Origin: an uncultured Allosphingosinicella sp.
Lineage (GTDB): Bacteria; Pseudomonadota; Alphaproteobacteria; Sphingomonadales; Sphingomonadaceae
Direction: 5' to 3'
NCBI GenBank assembly: GCA_934539295.1
Contig: CAKTCN010000001.1
Span: 1-64,000 of the forward strand
Length of the DNA: 64,000 nt
Shown: positions 28,535-36,616 of the stretch, piece after piece
How the letters are laid out: each line of letters begins with the position of its first letter
How positions within the stretch are numbered: the first letter of the stretch is position 1
Program-made: the position numbers and the translations under genes
Notes under the pieces: generated by a model
Database searches by the model: none
Told to the model about the DNA's origin: nothing
Seen by the model: only the letters and a program-made list of their open reading frames with translations

Positions 28535-29293
28535 ATGGAGGAAGAGTCGTTCGATCTTGCCGATGCACCGGCTGAAGCCGACTGGCTGACACTCGATCTC
28601 GATGGCTGGGAAGGCCCGCTCGACCTGCTCCTGACCCTGGCGCGCGGGCAGAAGGTGGATCTTGCCAAAATCTCCATCCTTGCTTTGGTCGAGCAATATC
28701 TCGCCTTCATCGCGGGGGCCAAGAAGCTGAAGCTGGAGATTGCGGCCGACTATCTCGTCATGGCCGCCTGGCTCGCTTATCTGAAATCCTGCCTGCTCCT
28801 GCCCAAGCAGCCTGAGCAGGATCCCAGCCCCGAAGACCTTGCGCTGCGGCTGCAATTGCGGCTCCAGCGCCTGGAGGCGATGCGCGACGCGGGCGCCCGG
28901 CTGATGGCGCGCGACCGGATCGGCCGCGACGTGTTCATGCGCGCCGAGCCGGAAGGGTTGCGCGTCGTGCGCAAGGCGTTCTGGACCACCGACCTCTACG
29001 ACATCATTGCCGCCTACGGTGCGGTGCGTGCGCGGAACGAGCCCGCCATCCACGTCGTATCGCGCCGCCCGGTCATGACGCTGGACGACGCGATCACGCG
29101 CGTCGAGCGGCTGCTTGGGATCAGTCTCGACTGGGCGAGCCTGGAGGACTTTCTTCCCGACACGCCCGATCCCGAGTTCCGCAAGTCCGCGCTCGCATCC
29201 AGCTTCGTCGCCACGCTCGAGCTCGCCCGCCAGGGCAAGGTCGCGATCCGCCAGCAATCGCCCTTCGCCCCGCTCTACCTGAGGCCGGCATGA
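28535..29293 (+). CDS. scpA: Segregation and condensation protein A
   Basis: A 252-residue kleisin that bridges SMC heads in the chromosome condensation complex. The N-terminal WEGPLDLLLTLARGQKVDLAKI is the classic ScpA motif and YLVMAAWLAYLKSCLLLP follows; the C-terminal winged-helix part is present (SFVATLELARQGKVAIRQ). It overlaps scpB by 4 bp. Confidence 0.95.
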   Translation: MEEESFDLADAPAEADWLTLDLDGWEGPLDLLLTLARGQKVDLAKISILALVEQYLAFIAGAKKLKLEIAADYLVMAAWLAYLKSCLLLPKQPEQDPSPEDLALRLQLRLQRLEAMRDAGARLMARDRIGRDVFMRAEPEGLRVVRKAFWTTDLYDIIAAYGAVRARNEPAIHVVSRRPVMTLDDAITRVERLLGISLDWASLEDFLPDTPDPEFRKSALASSFVATLELARQGKVAIRQQSPFAPLYLRPA

Positions 29294-29886
29294 GCGAGGG
29301 GCGCGAGGACCTGCGCGCGATCGAGGCGATCCTGTTCGCGGCCGATGCGCCGATGAGCGCGGCCGAGATCGAGGATTATGTGGGACAGGGTATCGACGTG
29401 CCCGCTGCGCTCGCCACCCTTGCCGATCAATATGCGGGTCGCGGCATCGAATTGGTGAAGCGCGGGCGCACCTGGCACTTCCAGACCGCACCGGACCTCG
29501 CCCACTTCCTCCGGCGCGAGCGGGACGAGTCGCGCAAGCTGTCCCGCGCCGCCGTGGAGACGCTGGCCATCATCGCCTATCACGAGCCGGTCAGCCGCGC
29601 CGAGATCGAGGCAATACGCGGCGTGCAGATATCGAAGGGCACGCTCGACGTGCTGATGGAGGCGGGCTGGGTCCGTCCCGCCGGCCGCCGCGAAGTGCCC
29701 GGCCGCCCGCTCACCTATGCCACCACCGCCGGGTTCCTGCAGCATTTCGGCCTTTCGAGCCGACGCGACCTGCCGGGCGTCGATGACTTGAAGGCCGCGG
29801 GTCTGCTCGATCCCGTCGATCTCGCTGCGGAAAAGGCCACTGGTGCAATGCAGCTAGAACTGGAAACTGACACAGATGAGGACTAG
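29290..29886 (+). CDS. scpB: Segregation and condensation protein B
   Basis: A 198-residue winged-helix dimer that binds ScpA in the SMC complex. Seen: AIEAILFAADAPMSAAEIE at the start, AAVETLAIIAYHEPVSRAEI near 90, IRGVQISKGTLDVL, and GRPLTYATTAGFLQHFGLS near 137-155. The C-terminal tail is acidic. Start ATG overlaps scpA by 4 bp. tatA follows after 34 bp. Confidence 0.95.
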   Translation: MSEGREDLRAIEAILFAADAPMSAAEIEDYVGQGIDVPAALATLADQYAGRGIELVKRGRTWHFQTAPDLAHFLRRERDESRKLSRAAVETLAIIAYHEPVSRAEIEAIRGVQISKGTLDVLMEAGWVRPAGRREVPGRPLTYATTAGFLQHFGLSSRRDLPGVDDLKAAGLLDPVDLAAEKATGAMQLELETDTDED

Positions 29887-29920
29887 GATCGCCTAAACCT
29901 TTTCCAAGGATGTACGCAAA

Positions 29921-30151
29921 ATGGGTGGTTTCAGCCTCTGGCATTGGCTTATCGTCGGTATTCTCGTCCTGCTGCTGTTCGGGAAGGGACGCTTTTCCGA
30001 CATGATGGGCGACGTCGCGAAGGGCATCAAAAGCTTCAAGAAGGGCATGTCGGAAGATGACGAGGCGCCCCGCCGCCTGGACGCTCAGCGCCCGGTCGAC
30101 CTGACCCCGGACGCGACCCGCACCCGCGAAGAGGAGCGGCGCGAGCCCTGA
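29921..30151 (+). CDS. tatA: Sec-independent translocase subunit TatA
   Basis: A 76-residue protein with the TatA layout: N-terminal membrane helix ([17 protein letters not shown]), hinge [12 protein letters not shown], amphipathic helix [12 protein letters not shown] and a charged tail. TatA forms the transport pore for folded twin-arginine substrates. It is separated from tatB by 145 bp that contain a palindromic repeat. Confidence 0.95.
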   Translation: MGGFSLWHWLIVGILVLLLFGKGRFSDMMGDVAKGIKSFKKGMSEDDEAPRRLDAQRPVDLTPDATRTREEERREP

Positions 30152-30190
30152 CCGCCTCATAACTGGTTCGGCGCCAATGCAAACATCCAC

Positions 30191-30272
30191 CGTCATGCCG
30201 GACGTGATCCGGCATCCCGCTTCCTTGCGGCAACAGACACGTGCGGAGTTCCGGATCGCTCCCGGGGTGACG
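30191..30272. repeat. Palindromic repeat, family B, between tatA and tatB
   Basis: Imperfect inverted repeat starting CGTCATGCCGGACGTGATCC and ending TCGCTCCCGGGGTGACG. A short extra hairpin CGCTTCGCGGAGCG follows at 30275-30288, just before tatB. Confidence 0.75.
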
Positions 30273-30296
30273 CTCGCTTCGCGGAGCGTGCGCTAG

Positions 30297-30671
30297 ATGT
30301 TCGACATCGCGCCAACCGAGTTGCTCATCGTTGCACTGGTGGCCCTGGTGGTGATCGGGCCCAAGGACCTGCCGCGGGTGATGCGTACCGTCGGGCACTG
30401 GGTTGGCCGCGCGCGTGGCATGGCCCGCCATTTCCGATCGGGCATCGACACGATGATCCGCGAATCCGAACTGGAGGAGATGGAACGCAAGTGGAAGGCG
30501 GAGAATGAACGCATCATGCGCGAACATCCGCAATTGCCGCCCGCCACCGATCATAATCCGCCGGACTATGACCATCCGGCGATGACGCCTGCCCCCGACG
30601 CCCTGCCGTCCGAGACCGAGGCGCCGGCACTCACGCCACCGGCAACCGACGAGAAACGCGACGCGTCATGA
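30297..30671 (+). CDS. tatB: Sec-independent translocase subunit TatB
   Basis: A 124-residue protein. MFDIAPTELLIVALVALVVIG is the TatB membrane helix with its conserved Glu, then GPKDLPRVMRTVGHWVG and a long amphipathic region ending with a Pro-rich acidic tail. TatB recognises the twin-arginine signal with TatC. It overlaps tatC by 4 bp. Confidence 0.95.
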   Translation: MFDIAPTELLIVALVALVVIGPKDLPRVMRTVGHWVGRARGMARHFRSGIDTMIRESELEEMERKWKAENERIMREHPQLPPATDHNPPDYDHPAMTPAPDALPSETEAPALTPPATDEKRDAS

Positions 30672-31441
30672 GGGAAATCGACGACAGCCGCGCGCCGTTG
30701 ATGGAGCATCTGGTCGAGCTGCGCCGGCGGCTGATCTGGGCATTCGCGGCCTTGCTGCTTTGCTTCGGCATCTGCTTCTACTTCGCAGGCGACATCTTCG
30801 CGTTCCTGGCCCAGCCGCTGATCCATGCCTTTGGCGAGGGCGAGGGGCGGCTGGTCTATACCAAGCTGTACGAGGCTTTCTTCACCGAAGTCCGCGTCGC
30901 CTTCTTCGCCGCCTTCTTCCTGGCCTTTCCCGTGATCGCCAGTCAGGTGTGGCTGTTCGTGGCGCCGGGCCTGTACGCCAAGGAAAAGAAGGCGCTGCTG
31001 CCCTTCATCATCGCCACCCCCATCCTTTTCCTGATGGGCGGCGCGCTGGCTTATTATGTGGTCATGCCGACGGCGATCGAATTCTTCCTCGGCTATGAAG
31101 GGCAGGTGCCCGGCATCCAGCAGGAAGCGCTGCCGGCGATGGGGGAATATCTGTCCTTCGTGATGCACTTCATCCTGGCGTTCGGCATTTCGTTCCTGCT
31201 GCCCGTCCTGCTGATGCTTCTGGAGCGGGCGGGAATCGTCACGCGCGCGCAGCTCAAGGCCGGGCGGCGCTATGCCATCCTGGTCGCCTTCGTGATCGCG
31301 GCGGTGGCGACACCCCCCGACGTGGTGTCGCAGTTCATGCTCGCGATACCCCTGATCCTGCTCTACGAATTGTCGCTGATCGCCATCTGGTTCACCGAGC
31401 GCCGCCGCGCCCGTGAAGATGCGGCCGCCACCCAGGAATGA
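30668..31441 (+). CDS. tatC: Sec-independent translocase subunit TatC
   Basis: A 257-residue membrane protein with six helices. The N-terminal APLMEHLVELRRRLIW is the conserved TatC signature, and F.V...LL.LLERAGIV and FVIAAVATPPDVVSQ are typical later motifs. TatC is the receptor for Tat signal peptides. Its stop overlaps the following phospholipase gene by 4 bp. Confidence 0.96.
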   Translation: MREIDDSRAPLMEHLVELRRRLIWAFAALLLCFGICFYFAGDIFAFLAQPLIHAFGEGEGRLVYTKLYEAFFTEVRVAFFAAFFLAFPVIASQVWLFVAPGLYAKEKKALLPFIIATPILFLMGGALAYYVVMPTAIEFFLGYEGQVPGIQQEALPAMGEYLSFVMHFILAFGISFLLPVLLMLLERAGIVTRAQLKAGRRYAILVAFVIAAVATPPDVVSQFMLAIPLILLYELSLIAIWFTERRRAREDAAATQE

Positions 31442-33159
31442 CCAGCGGCCCCTTTCTATTCCCCGCCAATGCCATGTCGGAAGTCGAGGACGAGCCTTGG
31501 GGCCGTCCGTCGCCCGCGCGTGAAGGCTGCACCGTCACGCCGCTGATCGAGGCGGCCGACATGTACCCCCGGCTGGAGGAGCTGGTGCTGGATGCGACCT
31601 CCAGCATCTGGATGTCGTTCCGCGTCTTCGACCTGGAAACAAAGACGCGCTCCGAAGCGGCCAAGGCGGCAGGCCTCGCCGACTGGTCGGCACTGCTGCG
31701 CGATGCGGTGAAACGCGGCGTCGAGGTGCGTATCCTGCTTGCCGATTTCGAACCGGTGCTGGCCGACTATCTCCACGCAGGATCGTGGACCAGCTTCCAG
31801 CACGTCCGTGCGATCATCGATGAATTGGCGGAGGCGGAGCGCGAGCGCCTGCAACTGATCGTCGTCCAGCATGAGGGCGAACTCGGCTGGGTGTGGCGAC
31901 AGGCGCTGCGCCTCCCGCTGCGCAGCCGCATCCATCAGGTGGTGAACAAGCTGCTCGGCAGCGATCGCAGCAAGGATGGCGGCCTCGACACGCGCCCGGG
32001 CCTGTGGCCGCATCTTGCCTGGGAAGGCGGCAAGCCCAAGTCGTGGCGCCCCGCTCCGCCGCCGCGGCTATGGCCGGCCACCTATCACCAGAAGTTCGTG
32101 GTGGTGGACGGCATCAAGGCCATTATCGGCGGGCTCGACCTCGACGAGCGCCGCTGGGACGACCGCCGCCATCGCCAGCGCGCCAACCAGACCTGGCATG
32201 ACATATCGGCGCTGATCGAAGGTCCCGTGGTGGCGGATGCTGGCCGGCATTTCGCCATGTTGTGGAACCGCGAACTGCCGCGTTACCGTGACACGGTGGC
32301 CGAATGGACCGACGGCTGCGGCAGGCAATTAATGCTCGACCCGCTCACACAGGCCGCAATGCCCGACGACGCGCCAGCTGCGGGCGGCACCGCAACCGTG
32401 CAGCTGGCCCGCACCCTGTCGCGCCGCTCCAACTCGCCGGTCGCGATCGGACCGCGGCATGGCGTGCGGGAACTGAAGGCCGCACATCGCAGCCTCATCC
32501 TCTCGGCCCGCCGCCGGCTCTATATAGAGGCGCAATTCTTCCGCTCGTCGGATGCGGGTGAATGGGTGGCGCAGGCGCTGGCAGGCAATCCGGATCTCGA
32601 GGTCATCATCCTCGTCGCCAACGTGCCGGAGGAGATCGCCTTCGAGGGGCAGGTCGACAATCTCGCACACCGCCATGGCGAATATCTTCAGGCACGCGCG
32701 CTTGGTGACCTGCTGCGGCAGGCCGGTCCGGCCCGCATCGGCCTGTTCACCCTTGCCAAACAGGCCCCTGTCGCGCCCAATGAGCATGAATTCGAGGAGA
32801 CGCGCGGCACCGCCTACGGCTCCGGGCTGATCCACATTCATTCCAAGCTGTTGATGGCGGACGACCGCGTGTGCCTGCTGTCGTCGGCAAACATCAACGG
32901 CCGCAGTTTCGACTGGGATACCGAACTGGGCTTCCTCTGGGTGGAGGAGGGGGAGGCGATCGCGCGCTTCCGCCAGCGGCTCTGGTCGCAATTGTTCGCG
33001 GGGGACGTGCCCGAGGATCTGGATGGCTGGCGTGACCGCGCCCGCTTCAACAGCGGCGCCGAGCCCGAAGCGCGCAAGGGGTTCGTGCTGCCCTATCAGC
33101 TTGGCCGCGCTCGGCGCTTCGCACGCCCCTATTTCTTCATCCCCGACGATCTCGTCTGA
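31438..33159 (+). CDS. Phospholipase D family protein with two HKD motifs
   Basis: A 573-residue PLD-superfamily protein. Two HKD motifs are complete: HQKFVVVDG (His217, Lys219, Asp224) followed by GGLDLDERRWDDR, and HSKLLMADDRVCLLSSANING (His468, Lys470, Asp475). Such enzymes cleave or transfer phosphatidyl groups, for example in phospholipid turnover or cardiolipin-type synthesis; the true substrate cannot be read from sequence. There is no clear signal peptide. It overlaps tatC by 4 bp. An internal ATG at residue 13 (MSEVEDEP) is an alternative start. Confidence 0.88.
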   Translation: MTSGPFLFPANAMSEVEDEPWGRPSPAREGCTVTPLIEAADMYPRLEELVLDATSSIWMSFRVFDLETKTRSEAAKAAGLADWSALLRDAVKRGVEVRILLADFEPVLADYLHAGSWTSFQHVRAIIDELAEAERERLQLIVVQHEGELGWVWRQALRLPLRSRIHQVVNKLLGSDRSKDGGLDTRPGLWPHLAWEGGKPKSWRPAPPPRLWPATYHQKFVVVDGIKAIIGGLDLDERRWDDRRHRQRANQTWHDISALIEGPVVADAGRHFAMLWNRELPRYRDTVAEWTDGCGRQLMLDPLTQAAMPDDAPAAGGTATVQLARTLSRRSNSPVAIGPRHGVRELKAAHRSLILSARRRLYIEAQFFRSSDAGEWVAQALAGNPDLEVIILVANVPEEIAFEGQVDNLAHRHGEYLQARALGDLLRQAGPARIGLFTLAKQAPVAPNEHEFEETRGTAYGSGLIHIHSKLLMADDRVCLLSSANINGRSFDWDTELGFLWVEEGEAIARFRQRLWSQLFAGDVPEDLDGWRDRARFNSGAEPEARKGFVLPYQLGRARRFARPYFFIPDDLV

Positions 33160-33164
33160 AACGA

Positions 33165-33194
33165 AGAAGGGCGCCGCACCTGCGACGCCCTTCT
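33165..33194 (-). terminator. Hairpin between the convergent PLD and entericidin-like genes
   Basis: Nine-base stem AGAAGGGCG (33165-33173) with CGCCCTTCT (33186-33194). T-rich sequence follows on the minus side (TTCGTTTC), so it best serves the lipoprotein gene, but it may work in both directions. Confidence 0.6.
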
Positions 33195-33219
33195 CCTGTT
33201 CGAATTCTGCGATGCTGGA

Positions 33220-33360
33220 TCAGCAGGTGCGGCCCTCGGCACAATTTTCGGTGGCGCTGCCGACCGACTCGACGTCCTCGCCAAGGCCTGCGATCGTGTT
33301 GCAGCCGGCAAGTGCGAGGCCGCCGCTGAGTGCCAGCACGGCGATGAATTTGCGCACCAT
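33220..33360 (-). CDS. Entericidin-like small lipoprotein
   Basis: A 46-residue protein: MVRKFIAVLALSGGLALAGC is a lipoprotein signal with the lipobox LAGC, then NTIAGLGEDVESVGSAT, the entericidin A/B motif. The mature lipoprotein is about 27 residues. Entericidins form an antidote/toxin pair in E. coli under stress and starvation; single copies are common in alphaproteobacteria. GGAAC followed 17 bases later by CATT lies upstream at 33396-33421 on the minus strand, a weak EcfG-type promoter match. The ATG at 33358-33360 gives a proper signal peptide. Confidence 0.8.
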   Translation of the reverse strand: MVRKFIAVLALSGGLALAGCNTIAGLGEDVESVGSATENCAEGRTC

Positions 33361-33530
33361 CTTATTTCTCCCGTAGCGAAGTGAGATGGACGCTAAATGG
33401 CGGGCATCGCGGCTCGGTTCCGCCTGCGCCACGATCGGACACATTAGCTAACGAACGGCATGGCAGGTTGCGAAAGCCCTAGCCGGCGAAAGGCCGCTTG
33501 ACGCTGCGAAGGATCTGGGGAGCCCCTAAA

Positions 33531-33700
33531 ATGTTGAGCCCGGAGGCGCCACCGGGGGGGGGAGGTTGGCGCGTCCGGGCTCATGTTCTGGATAGCGAGA
33601 GCGGGGGGGCAAAAGGTCACTATCCGAAGAACAGAACGCCGACCCCCGCCGCGGGTTCCGGAAAGAAACGGAAAAAAGTGCACGTGATGCATTTTTCCTG
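33531..33700. ncRNA. Candidate structured non-coding RNA or regulatory element
   Basis: Between two divergent genes lie several strong stems. Arms 33536-33551 and 33567-33582 pair at 15 of 16 positions around a G-rich loop; 33590-33595 pairs with 33620-33625, extended by TGTTC with GAACA; and GGAAAAA...TGCA near 33670 pairs with TGCATTTTTCC ending at 33698, giving a T-rich end. GGGGGGG at 33603-33609 could alternatively pair with CCCCC near 33642-33646. No ORF with recognisable content is present. I infer an RNA or attenuator; strand and ends are unproven. Confidence 0.4.
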
Positions 33701-33834
33701 AAAGCTGATGATCGGGGCGGGCTAGCGCCGGTCCTGCCGCCGCCGGAATGATTGCCTGCCGCGCTTCTACGCGGTCGCCCCTACCACGCAACCTCCGCCG
33801 CATCCGTCTGTTGGACGGGGCAAAGGAGGCAGAC

Positions 33835-34035
33835 ATGGCCAAACCCCCACCATCGACACCGCATAGCGACATTGACGGCATCCACAAGGACGAGCGGCCA
33901 AACACCGACGTCGCGGCCGAGCTTGGCCAGGATGCCGGCGACGTCGCCGATGCCAAGGCGGACAGCAAGGCCCGTCCCGTCGACAGCGACATGCGCAAAC
34001 AGGATCAGGAGAGTAAAGATGACCGCACACGATGA
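33835..34035 (+). CDS. Small hydrophilic protein, unknown function
   Basis: A 66-residue, highly charged, probably disordered protein (KPPPSTPHSDIDGIHKDE, ending KQDQESKDDRTR) with no membrane segment. AAAGGAGG sits 8 bases before the ATG at 33835, so it is likely translated. It overlaps the next gene by 17 bp. I do not recognise a family. Confidence 0.6.
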   Translation: MAKPPPSTPHSDIDGIHKDERPNTDVAAELGQDAGDVADAKADSKARPVDSDMRKQDQESKDDRTR

Positions 34036-34504
34036 CGCCGCGCACGCATGGGAGATGATCGCCAAGCAGCGCATCGCCATGCTGACGACCGAGGAAGAAG
34101 GACGCCTGGTCAGCCGGCCGATGGGAAGCCTCGCCCGGCCCGAAGACGGCAAAATCTACTTCGTCAGCCACACGGGCGCGGGCCTGCTGGGTGAGATCGG
34201 CGGCAGCACCAAGGTGAACCTTGCTTATGCCGATCCGAAGCGGAACAATTACCTGTCCGTCTCCGGCTCGGCATCGGTCAGCCAGGATCGTGAAAAGCTG
34301 CGCGAATTGTGGTCGATGTGGGTCGAGGCGTGGCTGCCGGAAGGGCCGGACGGGGCCGACGTGGTTCTGATCACCGTCACGCCGGACGCGGCCAAGCTGT
34401 GGGATTCCACCCGCAGCGACTTCGTCTACATGGTGCAGGTTCTGACCGCCGTGGCGCGGCAGACGCCCCCGGATGGCGGAGAGGTCAAGCAGGTCAGCAT
34501 GTAA
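34019..34504 (+). CDS. Pyridoxamine 5'-phosphate oxidase-like general stress protein
   Basis: A 161-residue protein of the split beta-barrel FMN-binding fold. Features: AWEMIAKQRIAMLTT at the start, RLVSRPMGS, GKIYFVSHTGAGLLGEI, VNLAYADPKRNNYLSVSGSASVS and WLPEGPDGADVVLITV, which fit the general stress protein 26 subgroup. Members bind FMN or heme; the reaction is mostly unknown. The ATG at 34019 follows AGGAGAG and lies inside the preceding small gene, so the pair is coupled. The stress locus next door makes a stress role plausible but not shown. Confidence 0.8.
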   Translation: MTAHDDAAHAWEMIAKQRIAMLTTEEEGRLVSRPMGSLARPEDGKIYFVSHTGAGLLGEIGGSTKVNLAYADPKRNNYLSVSGSASVSQDREKLRELWSMWVEAWLPEGPDGADVVLITVTPDAAKLWDSTRSDFVYMVQVLTAVARQTPPDGGEVKQVSM

Positions 34505-34523
34505 CGTCCGCGGGGCGGGTGCG

Positions 34524-36098
34524 TCAGCGCTCGCCCCGCTGCACGTTGAGGTCGAGCGAATAACAGCCACGTTCGATATCGCGGTCGATGGCGCTGCGCA
34601 GCTGGCGCGACAATCCGGTGACCACCCGTTCGAACCGTTCGGTCATGATGGGATCGCAGCCTTCGCTATTCTTCAAGGCTTCCGACTGGATGGTGAGGCG
34701 CGCCTGCGACGGGCCTTGTCCGTCCAGCGTCAGGGTCACCGCGCGCGCCCCGCACAGCATTGCGAATTCCACCACCTCCGTGACGAGGAAGGCGACGGAG
34801 ACTGCAATGTCCTGCGTCGCATAATAAGGTGCGATATCCAGCCTGACCGCCATGTTGGATGCGGAAGCCGGTGCGCCGGCGCGAAGGTTGGAGCCGAGTT
34901 CCGCGATCAGCGAGCGAAGCGCGACACCGCGATTTTCCTCCAGCTCGGCATAATGATTGCGGTGCACCACCGCGAGCGCATCGACGCGCCGCTGGATGGA
35001 CGCATGCGCCGCCGCCACTGCCGGGTCCGTATTGCCGCGCGCATGGATGTTGAGCAGCGAAGCGACCACCTGCAGATTGTTCTTCACCCGGTGATGCACC
35101 TCGCGCACCAGCCGGGTCTGACGCTCTACTGCGGCTTCCAGCTCCGCCTCGTGGCTGGCGACCGTCTGAGTCACCCGCTCAAAGGCGTTGCCCAGCTCGC
35201 CAATCTCCTTGGCCGGCGAGCGGAAGGCCGGCATGTGGAAATCCTTCTCGCCAGGATGATAGGCGACCACGGCTTCCTTCATCCGCACCAGCGGCTTTAG
35301 CAGGGCATGGCTGATGATGAACCACACGATCACAATCGCCCACAGCCACATCAGCAGCGGCAGCGCGATCATCAGCACCTCCATGCTGCTGAGCGGCGAG
35401 GCGGCCAGCGCGATATCGAGCTGCAGCCGGTTATCGGCCACCGGCGCGCTTGCCCTGGCGGTCTGCTTGAGGGCACCGGGGCTATAGCCATCGCGAAGCT
35501 GGATGTGGCGCCCGTCCTGCACAAGTTCGAGGTCGAAATCGTCGCTGGTGCCGGGAAGATGGCTAAGCTGGCCAAGGCTCTCGCGCGGAATCTCGCCCAC
35601 GCCTTCCACCCGGCCTTGCGCGTCGAACAGGGCAAAGCGCAGGCCCGCACCATCCGGCCCGATCTCCACGATCGACCGTCGACCGTTGGACACCAGCAGG
35701 TCGGCAGGGGGAATGAAACCGGGCGTGGTGCACAGCGGACGGGCGCCGCCTGCGAACAGGGCGAAGCGGCTTGGCACGTTTTGCGCGCGCACAAGCCGGT
35801 TTATGGTGGCGGTGCAGGTTGCGGTGTCGGACGGCAGACGGGCGAGGGCGCTGCTGGCTGCCCGAATGGTGAGGGCGCTGCGCGACAGCGCCGAATTGAT
35901 CCGCTGCGCCTTGATCTGGACCAGCGCCTGCGTCTCGGCCGCACGACGCTCGCTATTGTCGCCGGCCGACTGCATGGCGGCCAGGATCGCGACCAGGCCG
36001 AGCGGCAGCAGGCCGAGGCTCAGGATGAGCAGCATCTTCAGCTGGGTCGAAAGTCCGGCCCGCTCCTGCCCGTTCGCCATGCCTGTTGTCCGATTCAC
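34524..36098 (-). CDS. phyP: HisKA2-family sensor protein PhyP, degenerate kinase domain
   Basis: A 524-residue membrane sensor: helix at about 20-42, periplasmic domain to about 240, second helix (242-263), HAMP-like linker (265-315), then the HisKA2 dimerisation motif REVHHRVKNNLQVVASLLN with the phospho-acceptor His336. The ATP-binding part looks degenerate: the N-box position reads FLVTEVVEFA with Thr440 where Asn is expected, and no DxGxG box is seen. A protein called PhyP in the Sphingomonas stress locus acts as a negative regulator, probably a PhyR phosphatase, and this layout fits. It is read in the same direction as nepR, 19 bp downstream. The start is GTG at 36098; an ATG at 36080 is possible. 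Confidence 0.85.
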   Translation of the reverse strand: MNRTTGMANGQERAGLSTQLKMLLILSLGLLPLGLVAILAAMQSAGDNSERRAAETQALVQIKAQRINSALSRSALTIRAASSALARLPSDTATCTATINRLVRAQNVPSRFALFAGGARPLCTTPGFIPPADLLVSNGRRSIVEIGPDGAGLRFALFDAQGRVEGVGEIPRESLGQLSHLPGTSDDFDLELVQDGRHIQLRDGYSPGALKQTARASAPVADNRLQLDIALAASPLSSMEVLMIALPLLMWLWAIVIVWFIISHALLKPLVRMKEAVVAYHPGEKDFHMPAFRSPAKEIGELGNAFERVTQTVASHEAELEAAVERQTRLVREVHHRVKNNLQVVASLLNIHARGNTDPAVAAAHASIQRRVDALAVVHRNHYAELEENRGVALRSLIAELGSNLRAGAPASASNMAVRLDIAPYYATQDIAVSVAFLVTEVVEFAMLCGARAVTLTLDGQGPSQARLTIQSEALKNSEGCDPIMTERFERVVTGLSRQLRSAIDRDIERGCYSLDLNVQRGER

Positions 36099-36099
36099 C

Positions 36100-36120
36100 T
36101 AGCCGCTCCGCCGGCGGCTA
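36100..36120 (-). other. Hairpin over the nepR stop codon
   Basis: TAGCCGC (36100-36106) pairs with GCGGCTA (36114-36120) and the stem includes the nepR stop. No T run follows. It could tune the ratio of nepR to phyP. Confidence 0.4.
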
Positions 36121-36315
36121 GCCGAGCTTGCCCAGCAGGTCGAGCATCTCGGGCGGAATGTTCTCGCTTACCGTCTCGTCATAAGCGGAACGCAACGCGC
36201 GGCCGACATCGTCGGCGGGCTTGCGCTTCTTCACCGAGGCGCGCGCCTCCGACGTCACTTCGTCCTGATCGGATTTGCGCCGCCTGTCGGCATCCTTCGC
36301 GTCCACAAAGTTCAA
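36118..36315 (-). CDS. nepR: Anti-sigma factor NepR
   Basis: A 65-residue protein with the NepR core VGRALRSAYDETVSENIPPE followed by MLDLLGKLG: two helices separated by a short loop that wrap around the EcfG sigma factor. Under stress, phosphorylated PhyR captures NepR through its sigma-like domain and frees EcfG. It starts at TTG 36315, or a GTG at 36306. An EcfG-type promoter lies 144 bp upstream. It is followed by phyP, with divergent phyR on the other side. Confidence 0.93.
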   Translation of the reverse strand: MNFVDAKDADRRRKSDQDEVTSEARASVKKRKPADDVGRALRSAYDETVSENIPPEMLDLLGKLG

Positions 36316-36458
36316 AATTCGTCACCCCATCGCGGATCGGCACCCGCGCCGCCAAACAAATGCACCAAAACCGTCCGACACCGGCACGAGGCCGTATCGG
36401 GCGGAGCCAAGGATTCCCGAACGTGGAAGCTCGCATAATGAACCCGCACGGCCTGTGA

Positions 36459-36483
36459 AACCAAAAACTCCGACGTTTGTTCC
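36459..36483 (-). promoter_or_regulatory. EcfG-type promoter of nepR-phyP
   Basis: On the minus strand GGAAC (36483-36479), a 16-base spacer, then GGTT (36462-36459). The known EcfG consensus is GGAAC-N16/17-CGTT, so one base differs. This places nepR and phyP under the stress sigma factor, a negative feedback loop. Confidence 0.7.
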
Positions 36484-36616
36484 AACCCCAGCGGGAGGAG
36501 CGGGACGGGCCGATTTCTTCTGCGGCTGCGCGCTCCCTCGTCCATCCGGGCCGGGGTTGCCAAGCGCGGACCAGCCTCCCACAACCCCGCAGGAATATTC
36601 AGGAGTCGAAACGAAT

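Noticed and set aside
36414..36439. A sigma-70 promoter for phyR (TTCCCG and CATAAT)
   Set aside because: The spacing is only 14 bases and the -35 match is poor.
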